The notes: generated by a model from the sequence alone, not told the origin. Positions 54,783 to 63,864 are shown, counted from the first letter of the stretch. The stretch is 64,000 bases of DNA from Thermaerobacter sp. PB12/4term (GCF_003403315.2 NZ_CP048407.1:1922001-1986000); one strand, 5' to 3'. A program made the numbers and translations.

Positions 54783-55385
54783 ATGACCGTAGGCGAAACG
54801 GCCGCCAGCCAGGACCCTTCGGCGCCGCCGGAGCGCATCGACGCCCTCTCCCTCTGGCTCGTGATGCAGCGTTTGGACGACTTCAAGCGGGACCAGGAGC
54901 GGCTTTATGGCCAGGTGGACCTCCTCCACCGGGGGCTCACCGATGTGCGCCGAGAGATCGGTGACGTGCGCCACGAGATGACGGCTATACGCCAGGAGGT
55001 CGCCGGCCTGCGGCAGGACATGCACCAGGAAATCGCCGCCGTACGGAGGGAGCTCGGCCAGAAGACGGCCACGGTACGACAGGAGCTGCGGGAGGAGTTC
55101 GCTGGCCTGCGGCAGGAGGTGCATCGGGAGATCACCACCGTACGGCAGGAGTTGCGGGACGCGATCGCTGGCCTACGGCAGGATTTGCGAGATGAGATCG
55201 CTGGCTTACGGCAGGAGATGCGCAACGAAATGGCCACCGTACGCCACGACGCCGGCGGTCTCCAGCTTGCCATGGCGGAGTTACGGCGCGACCTCGACCA
55301 GCGGATCAGCCGGCTGACCGGGTGGCTCGTAGGCGGCCTGGTCACCCTTCTGGGCACGGTGGTGGGTTTACGGTTCCTGGGCTGA
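54783..55385 (+). CDS. Tail-anchored hendecad coiled-coil protein
   Basis: This 200-residue protein has a short disordered start, a long coiled coil and a C-terminal membrane span (LTGWLVGGLVTLLGTVVGL). The coil opens with three seven-residue units and then changes, at nt 55008-55238, into seven perfect-length 11-residue units of the pattern LRQELRDEIAG. Hendecads give straight, slightly right-handed coils. Similar proteins (DUF1640-like) are found in many thermophiles, without known function. ATG with a purine-rich GGGAGAGGGGG site. A strong promoter precedes it; convergent with the lipoprotein gene at 55452. Confidence 0.75.
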   Translation: MTVGETAASQDPSAPPERIDALSLWLVMQRLDDFKRDQERLYGQVDLLHRGLTDVRREIGDVRHEMTAIRQEVAGLRQDMHQEIAAVRRELGQKTATVRQELREEFAGLRQEVHREITTVRQELRDAIAGLRQDLRDEIAGLRQEMRNEMATVRHDAGGLQLAMAELRRDLDQRISRLTGWLVGGLVTLLGTVVGLRFLG

Positions 55386-55451
55386 ACCTGTCCCGGGTCC
55401 AACGCGAGTACCGGCCCCGGGGTTCAAGGCTGGTGCGTCGCGGGGAAAACC

Positions 55452-56582
55452 CTAGCGCGCCGGGCCGAGTTCTTCCTGAAAATCGTAGACGAGCTTGCTG
55501 ATCCGGGCGATGTCTTCGAACCCCTGGTCGATGTTGTCCACGCCTTTTGAAAGGATGGCCAGGACGAACGGCCGGCGGCCGAAGACGATGCCCACATCGT
55601 CGGCCACGCCCTCGATGTCCCCTTCCTTGTGGGCGACAAACACATCCGGAGGCAACTCACCCGGCAGGCCAACATGGAAGATGGCGTGACCCATGTCGTC
55701 CAGCATGCGGCCGCCCAGCAAGGGGTGTTGGCGGGCAAAGTCCAGCACGGCCTCCACGTAGATCCCCATGTCCCGGGCGGTACTGACGCGGCGGCCGCCG
55801 GGGAAGATCACCTCGCCCCCCAGCCGGCGCATGAACTCGCCCACGTTGTCCTTGCCGAAGTGGCGGAACAGCATGTTCGTCGTCACGTTGTCGCTGATGG
55901 TGATGGACAGGTTGGTGAGGACGCGCAGGGAGTAACTCTTGCCCGGGAAGCCGTCCCGCTGCAGGATGCCGGCGCCGCCCGTCAGGTCCCGATCGGGCTC
56001 ATAGACGATCCGGTCGTCCATGCGGGCGCGTCCGGCGGCCACCTGGTGATTCACATAGAGGACCAGCGGGACCTTGATGGTGCTGGCGGCGTGGATCGGC
56101 TCCCGCTCGTTGATCCCCCAGGTCGCGCCCGTTTGCAGGTCTTTGAAATAAATGCCGAAGGTCTGGGGCCGTGTCTCGATGAACTCCCGAACCCTGGCCA
56201 CCAGGGGGCCGTAGTCGGGCTGCCGCGCCCCGGGTCGCAGCTCGGCGCGATCCAGAAGCTCGTCCAGCCGGGCCAGGGTGTCTCCGGAATCGGGATCGAC
56301 CACGGGGATGCTGGAGGCACTCAGACCGGGCGCCCTGCCGGGCTTGGCTGCCCGGCCGCCGTCGGGAGCCTGGGCCAGGTTCATCCGGCATCCAGCCAGA
56401 AGCACGCTAAGGCTCACAAGGCCCGTTAGGGCCACCACAAGGCGCGCCCGAGGGCGAGACCGGCCGTTCCTTTGCTCCCCGCCCTGCCTTCCGGACCCCT
56501 CTTGCCGCCGGTTTTCAGGCCGGCCCGGCCCGGCTGCATGCCCGCGGCCCGTGTCCCCGCGGCGCCTTGCCCCGCCATCCAT
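55452..56582 (-). CDS. Class A beta-lactamase-fold lipoprotein
   Basis: This 376-residue protein has a ~50-residue Arg/Gly-rich start, a lipoprotein signal (VSLSVLLAGCRMN), a linker and a serine hydrolase domain with SxxK in AASTIKVPL near 166, SDN in ISDNVTTN near 230 and KEG in AHKEGDIEG near 317 (KTG in most relatives). The ExxLN motif that supplies the deacylating glutamate of true beta-lactamases was not found, so antibiotic hydrolysis is doubtful; a cell-wall or peptidase role is as likely. ATG at 56582 has AGGAGGGG upstream. Confidence 0.8.
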   Translation of the reverse strand: MDGGARRRGDTGRGHAAGPGRPENRRQEGSGRQGGEQRNGRSRPRARLVVALTGLVSLSVLLAGCRMNLAQAPDGGRAAKPGRAPGLSASSIPVVDPDSGDTLARLDELLDRAELRPGARQPDYGPLVARVREFIETRPQTFGIYFKDLQTGATWGINEREPIHAASTIKVPLVLYVNHQVAAGRARMDDRIVYEPDRDLTGGAGILQRDGFPGKSYSLRVLTNLSITISDNVTTNMLFRHFGKDNVGEFMRRLGGEVIFPGGRRVSTARDMGIYVEAVLDFARQHPLLGGRMLDDMGHAIFHVGLPGELPPDVFVAHKEGDIEGVADDVGIVFGRRPFVLAILSKGVDNIDQGFEDIARISKLVYDFQEELGPAR

Positions 56583-56902
56583 GTCGCTACGCCCCTCCTG
56601 CCTTGCCCGGCCCATGCCTGGCGGCCGATGGTCCCCTGGGCTGTCCGGGTTCACCACCGGCCCTGGTCTCCTGGGCTACCCCTCTTTCCCGGGGCCTCTC
56701 CGGGTCTCTCCCCGGTCCCCCGGCTCCCTGGCTGCGGCCCGCCGCCGCCCGGGGCAATAATTGGTCCCCCGTCCTGTCACCCACTGAATATGGCCAGCCA
56801 CACCGGCTGTCCCCGCTGCTGGGAGCGGGCTGTCCCTGCAGCTGGGAGCGCTTGGAGGCGGGCCGCCGCCTCTCCCCAGTGCCGAACCTGCCCATCCCCT
56901 CG
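56583..56902. other. Gene-free gap upstream of the beta-lactamase-like gene
   Basis: These 320 bases hold no recognisable gene. A small AT-rich patch at 56757-56795 (AATAATTGG, GAATATGG) should contain the minus-strand promoter, but boxes are not clear. The decamer GCTGGGAGCG is repeated about 22 bases apart near 56820-56850. Confidence 0.45.
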
Positions 56903-57268
56903 TCAGTAGGTGCCGATGTCTTCGATGAGGGTGGTCATCAGGGCCAGGGCGGTGATGGCTTCGCTCTTGTCCTGCAGCTCGATGGCTGCACGCAACGTCG
57001 CCAGCTGGGCCTCGAAGTCCCGGATGGCCGTGGCATCGCTGTTCACCGCCACGGGCACCCTCACCCTTTTCCATTCGGATTCCAGGCGCGCGGCCAGGGC
57101 GGCGGCCCGCTGCCAGTCCTCCGCCTGGACGGCCTCCCGCGTCGCCTTGATGCCCTGGCCGATGGAGCCGCCGGGGGTCAGGGGCTTGCGGAAGTACGTC
57201 GGCGCCACGCCCAGGGCGATCCCCATGATCACCAGGAGGGTGACGATGATGTAGCGCCGTGCCTTCAT
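56903..57268 (-). CDS. DUF4363-family protein
   Basis: This 121-residue protein has one N-terminal membrane span (YIIVTLLVIMGIALGVAP) and an outer helical domain with the pattern typical of DUF4363 (W, then LESEWKRVRVPVAVN, IRDFEAQLATLRAAI, ALALMTTLIEDIG). DUF4363 genes commonly lie beside DUF421 membrane genes, as here. It follows the DUF1657 gene by 8 bases on the same strand, so they form a pair. Function unknown. Confidence 0.75.
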   Translation of the reverse strand: MKARRYIIVTLLVIMGIALGVAPTYFRKPLTPGGSIGQGIKATREAVQAEDWQRAAALAARLESEWKRVRVPVAVNSDATAIRDFEAQLATLRAAIELQDKSEAITALALMTTLIEDIGTY

Positions 57269-57276
57269 GGACCCGG

Positions 57277-57690
57277 CTACTCCTTACCGCCGCCGGCCGC
57301 CCCACCGCCGGCGGCGCCTCGGCCTGCCGCCACCGGTTCGGCCTTGCCCCGCCGCCGCCGGGGGCTCCCCTGGGCCCCCGCGAGCGGCTCGCCGGGTGCA
57401 ACCTCGGCCGGAGGCTCGGGCCGCTCCCGGGCCGGGGGCCGGTGGTCGTTGTGCCCGTCGGCGCCGAACAGCTCGCCTCCGGGAGACTGGCGTGCGTATT
57501 CCGGTTCCTCCGCCGCAACCTTGCGAATGCGGCGTTCCAGTCCCTGTTCCATCACCCGCGCCTGCGCCGCCGCCCGGCGCAGGCGCTCCCGCTCTTCTTC
57601 GGACTGCGCGCTGGCGGCCAGAGAATCCAGCCCTGCCCGCACCCGCTTCAGGGTCGCCGCCGCCCGCAACAGCTTGGCGTAGGTCGTCAT
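57277..57690 (-). CDS. DUF1657-family protein with Pro/Arg-rich tail
   Basis: The first ~65 residues match DUF1657 (MTTYAKLLRAAATLKRVRAGL, then EEERERLRRAAAQARVMEQGLERR and EEPEY). The remaining ~70 residues are Pro/Arg/Gly-rich. In spore formers DUF1657 genes accompany DUF421 (YetF) and spoVA genes. ATG with GGAGGG upstream. Divergent from the DUF421 gene; the 281-base gap between them shows no clear promoter. Confidence 0.75.
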   Translation of the reverse strand: MTTYAKLLRAAATLKRVRAGLDSLAASAQSEEERERLRRAAAQARVMEQGLERRIRKVAAEEPEYARQSPGGELFGADGHNDHRPPARERPEPPAEVAPGEPLAGAQGSPRRRRGKAEPVAAGRGAAGGGAAGGGKE

Positions 57691-57971
57691 GCCACAGGCC
57701 CTCCTTGCAACGGCCGGTCGCGGCTTCCTGCGGAATCCATCCCATGGCGAAGGCCCGTCGCTTGCGAGTATCCCCCGCCGGCGGGGTGCGTATTTCGCGG
57801 CGGCGCCGCAGACACTGGGAGCGGACAGGCGTGACCGGCCGGCGGGCGGGCGTCACCGCCCGTTCGACCTGGCCTGATCAGTGCCGCTGCCGGGCCTTGC
57901 CGGCGGAGGGACCGCCGGTTGCGCGGTTTTGCGTCGACGTGATCCGGACGGTGGCTTGGGGGGACGTGCGG

Positions 57972-58832
57972 GTGCCGGAAACACTACTGGTGCTGATCCG
58001 GTCGATCATCGCGTTCGTCTGGCTCTTCTTTCTGACCCGGTTCGTGGGCCGCAAGCAGGTGTCCCAGTTGACCTTCACCGAGTACGTGGTGGGGATCACC
58101 ATCGGGTCCATCGCCGCCCAGGCCTCCACCGATCCCCAGAACCGGTTCCTCGACGGTATCGTGGGAGTGGCCGTGTGGGCGCTGGCTGCGCTCGCACTGA
58201 CCTACCTGCAGCAAAACAGCAACGCGGGGCGCAAGTTCATCGAAGGGGAGCCCGTGGTGGTGGTCGCCCGGGGCCAGGTGCAGGAGAAGGGCTTGCGGAT
58301 GGCCCGGCTCTCGGTGGCGGAGCTCATGGAGCTGCTGCGCCAGAAGAACATCTTCGACCTGCGCCAGGTGGACTGGGCCCTCATGGAAACCGACGGGCAG
58401 CTCACGGTTCTCAAGAAGCCCGAGTATGAGCCGCTGACGGCAAAGACCGCGGGCATGCTGACCCCGTCCCGCCCTGAATTCCCGTATGTGGTCATTGCGG
58501 ACGGGCAGGTTCTTCCCAACTCGCTGCGTGCGGCGGGCAAGGACGAGGCCTGGCTGCGCCAGGAGCTGTTGCGCAACGGAGTCGACGACCCGAGCCAGGT
58601 GATGGTGGGCCAGATCATCGGCAACCAGCTGTACGTGGACCTCAAGCAAGACACCCAGACCATCACCCAGCCCCCGCTCCGGGCAACCCTGGGCGCCGAC
58701 CTGGAATCCCTCCAGGCGGACTTCGCCAGCTGGGCCCTGGAAACGGAGGACCCCGAGGCTCGTCAAATGTACGAGGAGTACGCCCGGAAGACGGGGGAGA
58801 TCCTGAAGGATCTGGACGCCCTGGTGAGATAG
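57972..58832 (+). CDS. DUF421 (YetF/YcaP) membrane protein
   Basis: This 286-residue protein has three N-terminal membrane segments (LLVLIRSIIAFVWLFFLTRFVG, YVVGITIGSIAA, IVGVAVWALAALALTYL) and a cytoplasmic DUF421 domain with KFIEGEPVVVVARGQ, MARLSVAELMELLRQKNIFDL, DWALMETDGQLTV. Several GTG codons could start it; 57972 is chosen because GGGGGGA precedes it by 8 bases and the first membrane span follows. In Bacillus, YetF-type proteins occur in spore membranes. Confidence 0.82.
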   Translation: MPETLLVLIRSIIAFVWLFFLTRFVGRKQVSQLTFTEYVVGITIGSIAAQASTDPQNRFLDGIVGVAVWALAALALTYLQQNSNAGRKFIEGEPVVVVARGQVQEKGLRMARLSVAELMELLRQKNIFDLRQVDWALMETDGQLTVLKKPEYEPLTAKTAGMLTPSRPEFPYVVIADGQVLPNSLRAAGKDEAWLRQELLRNGVDDPSQVMVGQIIGNQLYVDLKQDTQTITQPPLRATLGADLESLQADFASWALETEDPEARQMYEEYARKTGEILKDLDALVR

Positions 58833-59197
58833 CCCAGCGGTTTAGGGTTTGAATTAATCAATTCGCCCCCCGAAAGAAGCAGGGATACGAAACGAGGTGT
58901 CGAAAAACCCATAGCGACGAGGGGACATACAGCATGCCCCGCCCCTCGTCAACCGGCCAGGTTCCTCACCGCTGGCCCCAAAGCTTCCGGCCCTGCCGGG
59001 CGGTCGCCTGCCCCGCCCGCCCGGAGCCGGGCCGGAGGGTACCCATGCCCCCAGCAGAGGCGATGCGCCACCCGCGCAGCGCCTCTGCTTTTTGCTGTAG
59101 CGTTGCGGCCATGGCCACCCGCACGGCCATCGCCCCCCTCCCCCCACGCCCGGCAGCCACCGGCCCGTTGGCGTGCCCGTTCCAATGCGGGGGGCCG
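58833..59197. other. Structured gene-free region between DUF421 and comEB
   Basis: These 365 bases start AT-rich (58850-58920). They contain GAATTAATCAATTC (58858-58871 region), a nine-base inverted repeat GACGAGGGG / CCCCTCGTC near 58916-58950, and a good plus-strand terminator at 59053-59093. No gene was seen. The plus-strand terminator 220 bases past the DUF421 stop could close a long 3' untranslated region or a small RNA. Confidence 0.5.
59053..59093 (+). terminator. Intrinsic terminator
   Basis: Ten-base arms AGCAGAGGCG / CGCCTCTGCT (59053-59062 and 59080-59089), with the last T shared with the T-run TTTTT, form a textbook terminator reading to the right. Confidence 0.85.
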
Positions 59198-59758
59198 TTA
59201 TGCGGGGGCCGGTCCCCCGGCACCGCCCGCCATGGGCTCCAGCGGGATCCCCGCCCGCTCCAGGAATTCCACCGCCCGCGGGTCGGGGTACCAGTCCCGG
59301 TAGACCACCCGCACCACCCCTGCGCCGATCAGCAGCTTGGCGCAGTGGAGACAAGGGGTGGCCGTGGTGTAGAGAGTGCTGCCCTTCACGGTGACCCCGT
59401 GCAGGGCCGCCTGGAGGATGGCATTGGCTTCGGCGTGGATGGTGCGGACGCAGTGCCCGTCTTGCATCAGGCAACCGGCCTCGGTACAGTGGGGGAACCC
59501 CGGTGGTGCCCCGTTGTAGCCGGTGGCCAGGATACGCCGGTCCCGCACCAGCACCGCCCCCACGTGGCGGCGCGGGCAGGTGGACCGCCTCGCCACCACC
59601 TCCGCCAGTTCCATGAAATAGGCATCCCAGGGGGGCCGCTGGTCGGCTTGATCCTCCTGGCGCGACCCGGCCGGAGGAGCCGGCTCCTGGTGCGGGTCGG
59701 GCCGGACGGCTTGATCCGGCCGGGCTGGTGGGTCCTGCGCGCTCTGCTGCTCGGCCAT
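59198..59758 (-). CDS. comEB: dCMP/cytidylate deaminase family protein (ComEB-like)
   Basis: This 186-residue zinc enzyme converts dCMP to dUMP. The zinc site is HAEANAIL near 109 and PCLHCAK near 139; upstream CPRRHVGAVLV and GYNGAPPGFPHC match dCMP deaminases rather than cytidine deaminases. ATG at 59758 with GAGGAAGG. The first ~45 residues are Gln/Pro/Asp-rich. Divergent from the DUF2203 gene. Confidence 0.9.
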   Translation of the reverse strand: MAEQQSAQDPPARPDQAVRPDPHQEPAPPAGSRQEDQADQRPPWDAYFMELAEVVARRSTCPRRHVGAVLVRDRRILATGYNGAPPGFPHCTEAGCLMQDGHCVRTIHAEANAILQAALHGVTVKGSTLYTTATPCLHCAKLLIGAGVVRVVYRDWYPDPRAVEFLERAGIPLEPMAGGAGGPAPA

Positions 59759-59852
59759 CGGTGCCTTCCTCCCCGCCTGATTGCCTGACTGCCTGACGAC
59801 CTGTTGACCAGATTCCCTGGCGGCTTGCACGGCTTGGTGGATGGGCCAGCCG

Positions 59853-59880
59853 TTGCCGCCGCCTGCGGCGATGTTACAAT
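59853..59880 (+). promoter_or_regulatory. Promoter of the DUF2203 gene
   Basis: TTGCCG (59853-59858) and TACAAT (59875-59880) are 16 bases apart, 28 bases before the ATG at 59909. Confidence 0.65.
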
Positions 59881-59908
59881 AACACCAGTTTGAGTCGAGG
59901 TGACCGCG

Positions 59909-60508
59909 ATGCCCGCCGCAGGCCGCAAGTTCTTCACCCCCGAAGAGGCCACCGCCCTGCTGCCCGTCATCCGGCAGCGGCTCCTGCGCCTGCGCCGCCT
60001 CTACCAGAAGGCGCGCCAGTCGTACCGGGAGATGGAGCAGATCAAGGCCGTCGGCTACAAGCCCGACGGCACCCTGATCATGTCCTACGACTACAAGCTG
60101 GCGCGGCAGGCGCTGCGGGCGGCCGTGGAAGAGGCCAACCAGCTGCTGGCGGAGATCCACAGCCTGGGCTGCCTGGTCAAGGACGTCGACCTGGGGCTGG
60201 TGGACTTTCCGGCGCGCCTGAACGGAGAGCCCGTGCTCCTCTGCTGGCGGCTGGGAGAGCCCCGGGTTGCCTACTACCACGGCGAGCATGAGGGCTTTCG
60301 CGGCCGCAAGCCGATCCCACCCGCACGGGACGGTGGCTCCGTTTCCTGCGGCCCCGCCGGCTGGGACGCGGCGTCGGAGGGCATCGGCCCGGGGGGATCC
60401 AGCGCGGGGTCCTCACCGCCGCGCTGGCGCCGCGCCGCCGGTCACAACGGATCCACGGGTCCCGGCACCGGTCCGGACGAACCGGCTGGCCCGGACCGGG
60501 AGGCCTGA
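59909..60508 (+). CDS. DUF2203-family protein
   Basis: This 199-residue protein begins with FFTPEEATALLPVIRQRL and a helical stretch, then GCLVKDVDLGLVDFPARLNGEPVLLCWRLGEP and YYHGEHEGFRGRKP, the conserved DUF2203 pattern. The last ~60 residues are Gly/Ser/Pro-rich. ATG at 59909 is chosen over the GTG at 59900 because GAGGTG lies 7 bases before it. Function unknown. Confidence 0.82.
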   Translation: MPAAGRKFFTPEEATALLPVIRQRLLRLRRLYQKARQSYREMEQIKAVGYKPDGTLIMSYDYKLARQALRAAVEEANQLLAEIHSLGCLVKDVDLGLVDFPARLNGEPVLLCWRLGEPRVAYYHGEHEGFRGRKPIPPARDGGSVSCGPAGWDAASEGIGPGGSSAGSSPPRWRRAAGHNGSTGPGTGPDEPAGPDREA

Positions 60509-60526
60509 CCACCACCCGTCTCGCCA

Positions 60527-61189
60527 TCAATCCAGGCCCCGACCGGCGGACCGTAACCGGAGGAAGGGGTTGGCCACGCGCTCGGTCCCGATCCGGGTTT
60601 CAGGCCCATGGCCCGGCAGCACCCGGGTGGCGTCGGGCAACACCATCAGTTCCCGGTGAATGCTCTGGAGCAACGTCTCCAGATCCCCGCCCGGCAGGTC
60701 GGTGCGGCCGATCCCGCCGGCGAAGAGGGTGTCGCCAGCCAGCACCAGCCCCTCGGCGGCACCGCGGCCCACGTACACCACGTGCCCGGGGCTGTGCCCG
60801 GGAGTAAAGCGCACCTCGAATTCCATGGACCCGAACGCCAGGCGCTCGCCGCCCTCCAGCAGGTGATCCGCCGGCGGCGCCACCACCGGCTCCAGCCAGA
60901 CCGACAGGTTCAGCTGGGGATCCCCCAGCCAGCCCGCCTCGTTCCGGTGGATCCACACCGGCGCCCCCGTGGCTTCCTTGATCGCCTGGAGGCCGCCGAT
61001 GTGGTCGAAGTGGGCGTGGGTGAGCATCACGGCCGCCACCCGGTGTCCCCGGACCGCTTCCAGCATGGGATCGGGGTCATGGGGAGCGTCGACCAGCACC
61101 GCCACCCCGCTGGCACCGTCCAGCAGCACGTACCCGTTGGCCTGGACGGGGCCCAGGGGAAAGGCCAGCACACGCAAGGCAGGTTCCAT
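60527..61189 (-). CDS. Metallo-beta-lactamase-fold hydrolase (glyoxalase II-like)
   Basis: This 220-residue protein has the zinc motif THAHFDHIGG near 53, His in FTPGHSPGHVVY, Asp in LAGDTLFAGGIGR and His in VLPGHGPET. The small size and FAGGIGRTDLPGG segment suit the YqgX/GloB-like group that hydrolyses thioesters. ATG 61189 (or GTG 61192) overlaps the lipB stop, so it is coupled to lipB-lipA; a role in lipoate chemistry is possible but unproven. Confidence 0.85.
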   Translation of the reverse strand: MEPALRVLAFPLGPVQANGYVLLDGASGVAVLVDAPHDPDPMLEAVRGHRVAAVMLTHAHFDHIGGLQAIKEATGAPVWIHRNEAGWLGDPQLNLSVWLEPVVAPPADHLLEGGERLAFGSMEFEVRFTPGHSPGHVVYVGRGAAEGLVLAGDTLFAGGIGRTDLPGGDLETLLQSIHRELMVLPDATRVLPGHGPETRIGTERVANPFLRLRSAGRGLD

Positions 61190-62253
61190 CACCCGGCCCC
61201 CTTCCCGGCGGCGGAGGCTGCCGCCGCGCCGTCCGCATCCTGGCGGGCCGGCCGGTATCCCCAGTCCTCGAGCCAGCCCGGGCCTCCGGCCCACTCCAGG
61301 CGACGCCCCAGGACCCGGGCCAGTTCCTCCGCGGCCACCTGCGCCACCGCCTCCAGCGCCGGCGCCCGGCCCAGCAAGCGGGCCATGGAGGTGACGCCCC
61401 GGTCGGTGATGCCGCAGGGGATGATGCCGCCGAAATAGGCCAGGTCGGGGTCCACGTTGAGGGCGAACCCGTGCCAGGTGATGCCCCGGCTCACGCGGAT
61501 GCCGATGGCGGCGATCTTCTCGTGGCCGGCCCACACGCCCACCAGCCCGTCCTCCCGGTGGGCAACGATGCCGAAGCGGGCCAGGGTCGCCACCAGGGCT
61601 TCCTCCAGGCCGTGGACGTACCGCTTGAGGCCCCCGGGCAGGTTCTTCAGGTCGATGATGCCGTAACCCACCAGCTGCCCCGGGCCGTGGTAGGTCACCT
61701 TGCCCCCGCGGTCGATGTGGAACACCTCCACCCCCCGCTGCCGGCGCAGGGTGGGGCTGAGCAGGATCTCCTCCTCGCGACCGCTGCGGCCCACGGTGTA
61801 CACCGGCGGGTGCTGGAGCAGGAGGAACAGGTCCGGCAGCCGCCCCTCCCCCCGGGCCCGGGCCAGTCGCTCCTGCAGCCGCCAGGCAGGCTCGTAGGGG
61901 GTGAGGCCGGGCAGCCAGGTGACCCGGAGGACGGGCGCGCCGTCCGGCAGAGCCTGGCCGGCAGCAGGGGCCGTTGGGACGGCCCGATGGAGCTCCGCCA
62001 CAGCGCCCATTCCGGTGGCCGTGGCGGTTCCCACGATGCCATCGGCCCCTCCCCTGGTGTGGGGGCCGGTTGTGGAATTTGCACCCATGGCGGCATCCGC
62101 CCCCATGCTTGCATGGACCCCTCGGCCGGGATCGACCTCTCGCGCCGGACGCATCCCCATGGCGGAGCCATCCTGACCGGCCAGGAACCGGCTCGCCTGA
62201 CCGGCCGGTGCCCCGCGCCCCGTGCTCCATGGTGCGCCCCCGTGCTCCATCAT
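61189..62253 (-). CDS. lipB: Lipoyl(octanoyl) transferase (LipB)
   Basis: LipB moves octanoate from acyl carrier protein to lipoyl domains. Seen are [15 protein letters not shown], the substrate loop [16 protein letters not shown], the catalytic Lys in [10 protein letters not shown] and the catalytic Cys in [14 protein letters not shown]. The catalytic part is about 230 residues, as usual; starting at ATG 62253 it carries a ~110-residue Gly/Ala/Met-rich lead, giving 354 residues. That ATG overlaps the lipA stop as ATGA. ATG codons within the lead (for example near 62163) are alternatives. Confidence 0.9.
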   Translation of the reverse strand: MMEHGGAPWSTGRGAPAGQASRFLAGQDGSAMGMRPAREVDPGRGVHASMGADAAMGANSTTGPHTRGGADGIVGTATATGMGAVAELHRAVPTAPAAGQALPDGAPVLRVTWLPGLTPYEPAWRLQERLARARGEGRLPDLFLLLQHPPVYTVGRSGREEEILLSPTLRRQRGVEVFHIDRGGKVTYHGPGQLVGYGIIDLKNLPGGLKRYVHGLEEALVATLARFGIVAHREDGLVGVWAGHEKIAAIGIRVSRGITWHGFALNVDPDLAYFGGIIPCGITDRGVTSMARLLGRAPALEAVAQVAAEELARVLGRRLEWAGGPGWLEDWGYRPARQDADGAAAASAAGKGAG

Positions 62254-63566
62254 GCTCCCGCTGCGCCCCCCGCTGCCCGGGCGGCCTCCAGGCCATGAGG
62301 CGTTTCCAGGGGTGCCGCCTGGGCCGGAGCACCGCGGTTGGTCGCCAGGGACCCGACCTGGGCCGGTGCGGCTTCGTCCCCCGCTCCCTCCCGCCGGCGA
62401 GCCCGGTCGGCCTGCTCGTGGGCGTGGTACGAGCTCCGCACCAGGGGGCCGGATTCCACGTGGGAAAAGCCCATGGCCAGGCCGATCCGCTTGAGCTCCG
62501 CGAACTCGTCCGGATGGTAGTACTTCTCCACCGGGAGGTGGATGGGCTCCCGGGTCGGGCGCAGGTACTGGCCGATGGTGACGATGTCCACCTGGTGGGC
62601 CCGCAGGTCCCGCAGGGTCTCCAGGATCTCGTCCCACGTCTCGCCCAATCCCAGCATCAGGCCCGACTTGGTCTTGATGTGGGGTGCCCGCCGCTTGGCT
62701 TCGGCCAGAAGGGCCAGGGACCGGTCGTATCTGGCCCGCGAGCGCACCCGGTCGGAGAGGCGGCGCACCGTCTCCACGTTGTGGTTCAGGATGTCGGGTT
62801 CCGCGTCCAGGACCACCTGCAGGGCGTCCCAGTCGCCGTTGAAGTCGGGGATCAGCACCTCGACCGCCGTGTCCGGACAGCGGCGCCGTATGGCCCGGAT
62901 GGTCTCGGCGAAGACGGCCGCACCCCCGTCGCGGAGGTCGTCCCGCGCCACCGACGTGACCACCACGTGTTGCAGGCCCAGGCGCTGGACGGCATCCGCC
63001 ACCCGCTCCGGCTCCGCCCAATCCAGTTCGGTGGGCCGGCCCGTGGTGACGGCGCAGAACCGGCAGGCCCGGGTGCAGATGTTACCCAGGATCATGAAGG
63101 TGGCGGTCAGGTTCTCGAAGCACTCGTAGATGTTCGGGCAGCGGGCCTCTTCGCAGACGGTGTGCAGGCTCATGCCGCGCAGCAGCCGCTTGAGCCGGTT
63201 GTAATTGGGCCCCTGGGCCAGGCGCACCTTGAGCCAGTCGGGATGGCGGCGCCCGGCGTGACCGCCGGCCAGGGCATGGCCGTCCGCTGCCGGGAGGTCA
63301 CGGAACCCTCGGGTAGGGGCATCGGAGCCGGATCCACCGGCCGCCGGCGGCGGTCCGGCCTCAGCGGGGGAGCGGCGGGGTAGCGCCGTTGCGGCGGCAT
63401 CGGGCCCGGGAAGAGCCGGACCGGTTTCCTGGCCGGCACCTGCCTGGCCAGGGCGAGCCGCCGGGGAAGCGGGTACGGAGGCCCGGCCGGCGCCGGCCCC
63501 GGGCTCCTGTCGCCCCGCCGGCGCTTCCGTTTCGGGCGAGGTTCCAATGCGGTGAAGGGCTTCCAT
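62250..63566 (-). CDS. lipA: Lipoyl synthase (LipA)
   Basis: This radical-SAM enzyme inserts two sulfurs into octanoyl groups. Both iron-sulfur motifs are present: [12 protein letters not shown] for the auxiliary cluster and [10 protein letters not shown] for the SAM cluster, followed by [30 protein letters not shown] and [11 protein letters not shown]. The enzyme core is about 290 residues; a ~105-residue Pro/Ala/Gly-rich lead and a ~40-residue Ala-rich tail bring it to 438. ATG at 63566 is one option; ATG at 63589 seven codons upstream is another. Confidence 0.92.
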   Translation of the reverse strand: MEALHRIGTSPETEAPAGRQEPGAGAGRASVPASPAARPGQAGAGQETGPALPGPDAAATALPRRSPAEAGPPPAAGGSGSDAPTRGFRDLPAADGHALAGGHAGRRHPDWLKVRLAQGPNYNRLKRLLRGMSLHTVCEEARCPNIYECFENLTATFMILGNICTRACRFCAVTTGRPTELDWAEPERVADAVQRLGLQHVVVTSVARDDLRDGGAAVFAETIRAIRRRCPDTAVEVLIPDFNGDWDALQVVLDAEPDILNHNVETVRRLSDRVRSRARYDRSLALLAEAKRRAPHIKTKSGLMLGLGETWDEILETLRDLRAHQVDIVTIGQYLRPTREPIHLPVEKYYHPDEFAELKRIGLAMGFSHVESGPLVRSSYHAHEQADRARRREGAGDEAAPAQVGSLATNRGAPAQAAPLETPHGLEAARAAGGAAGA

Positions 63567-63838
63567 GGGGCGTGATCCCACCTTCATTGGGGTGGCAGCC
63601 GCAGGGCCGGCTGGCCCGGCGCGGCTGCCAAATGGGCCTTCGCCTTCGGGCGCCGGGTTCCTCCCGGGCGGGTTCCCGCGGGCAGGTTCCTGCGGGCGGG
63701 GGACTTTCGGCAGGGGCCTTCCGGCGGGGGCCTTGCGGCGAGGGCCTTGCGGCGCGTTGTGCCCACCAGCTCCCACCGCGGGCTCCCCCGGCTCGGGGAG
63801 CCGCGACGGCAGCACAGCACCGGCCGTCAACGCGACAA
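63567..63838. other. GC-rich gap upstream of lipA
   Basis: No gene was recognised. The stretch 63650-63760 has short imperfect tandem repeats (GGGCCTTGCGGCG and GCGGGTTCC types). A hairpin GGCTCCCC / GGGGAGCC lies at 63781-63802. Confidence 0.45.
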
Positions 63839-63864
63839 GGGGGCCGGGATGGAACCCGGCCCCC
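63839..63864 (-). terminator. Terminator of the gene at the right edge
   Basis: Ten-base perfect arms GGGGGCCGGG / CCCGGCCCCC (63839-63848 and 63855-63864) enclose a six-base loop. On the minus strand CTTGTCGCG follows. It lies 27 bases past the stop at 63892. Confidence 0.7.

Noticed and set aside
58850-58950. Cyclic di-GMP-type riboswitch suggested by GAAAG and GGGA elements
   Set aside because: The required paired helices and conserved loop order are not met, and the downstream gene is in the wrong orientation.
63650-63770. Tandem repeats as a CRISPR array or minisatellite
   Set aside because: Units are short, imperfect and without regular unique spacers. They look like GC-rich simple-sequence drift.
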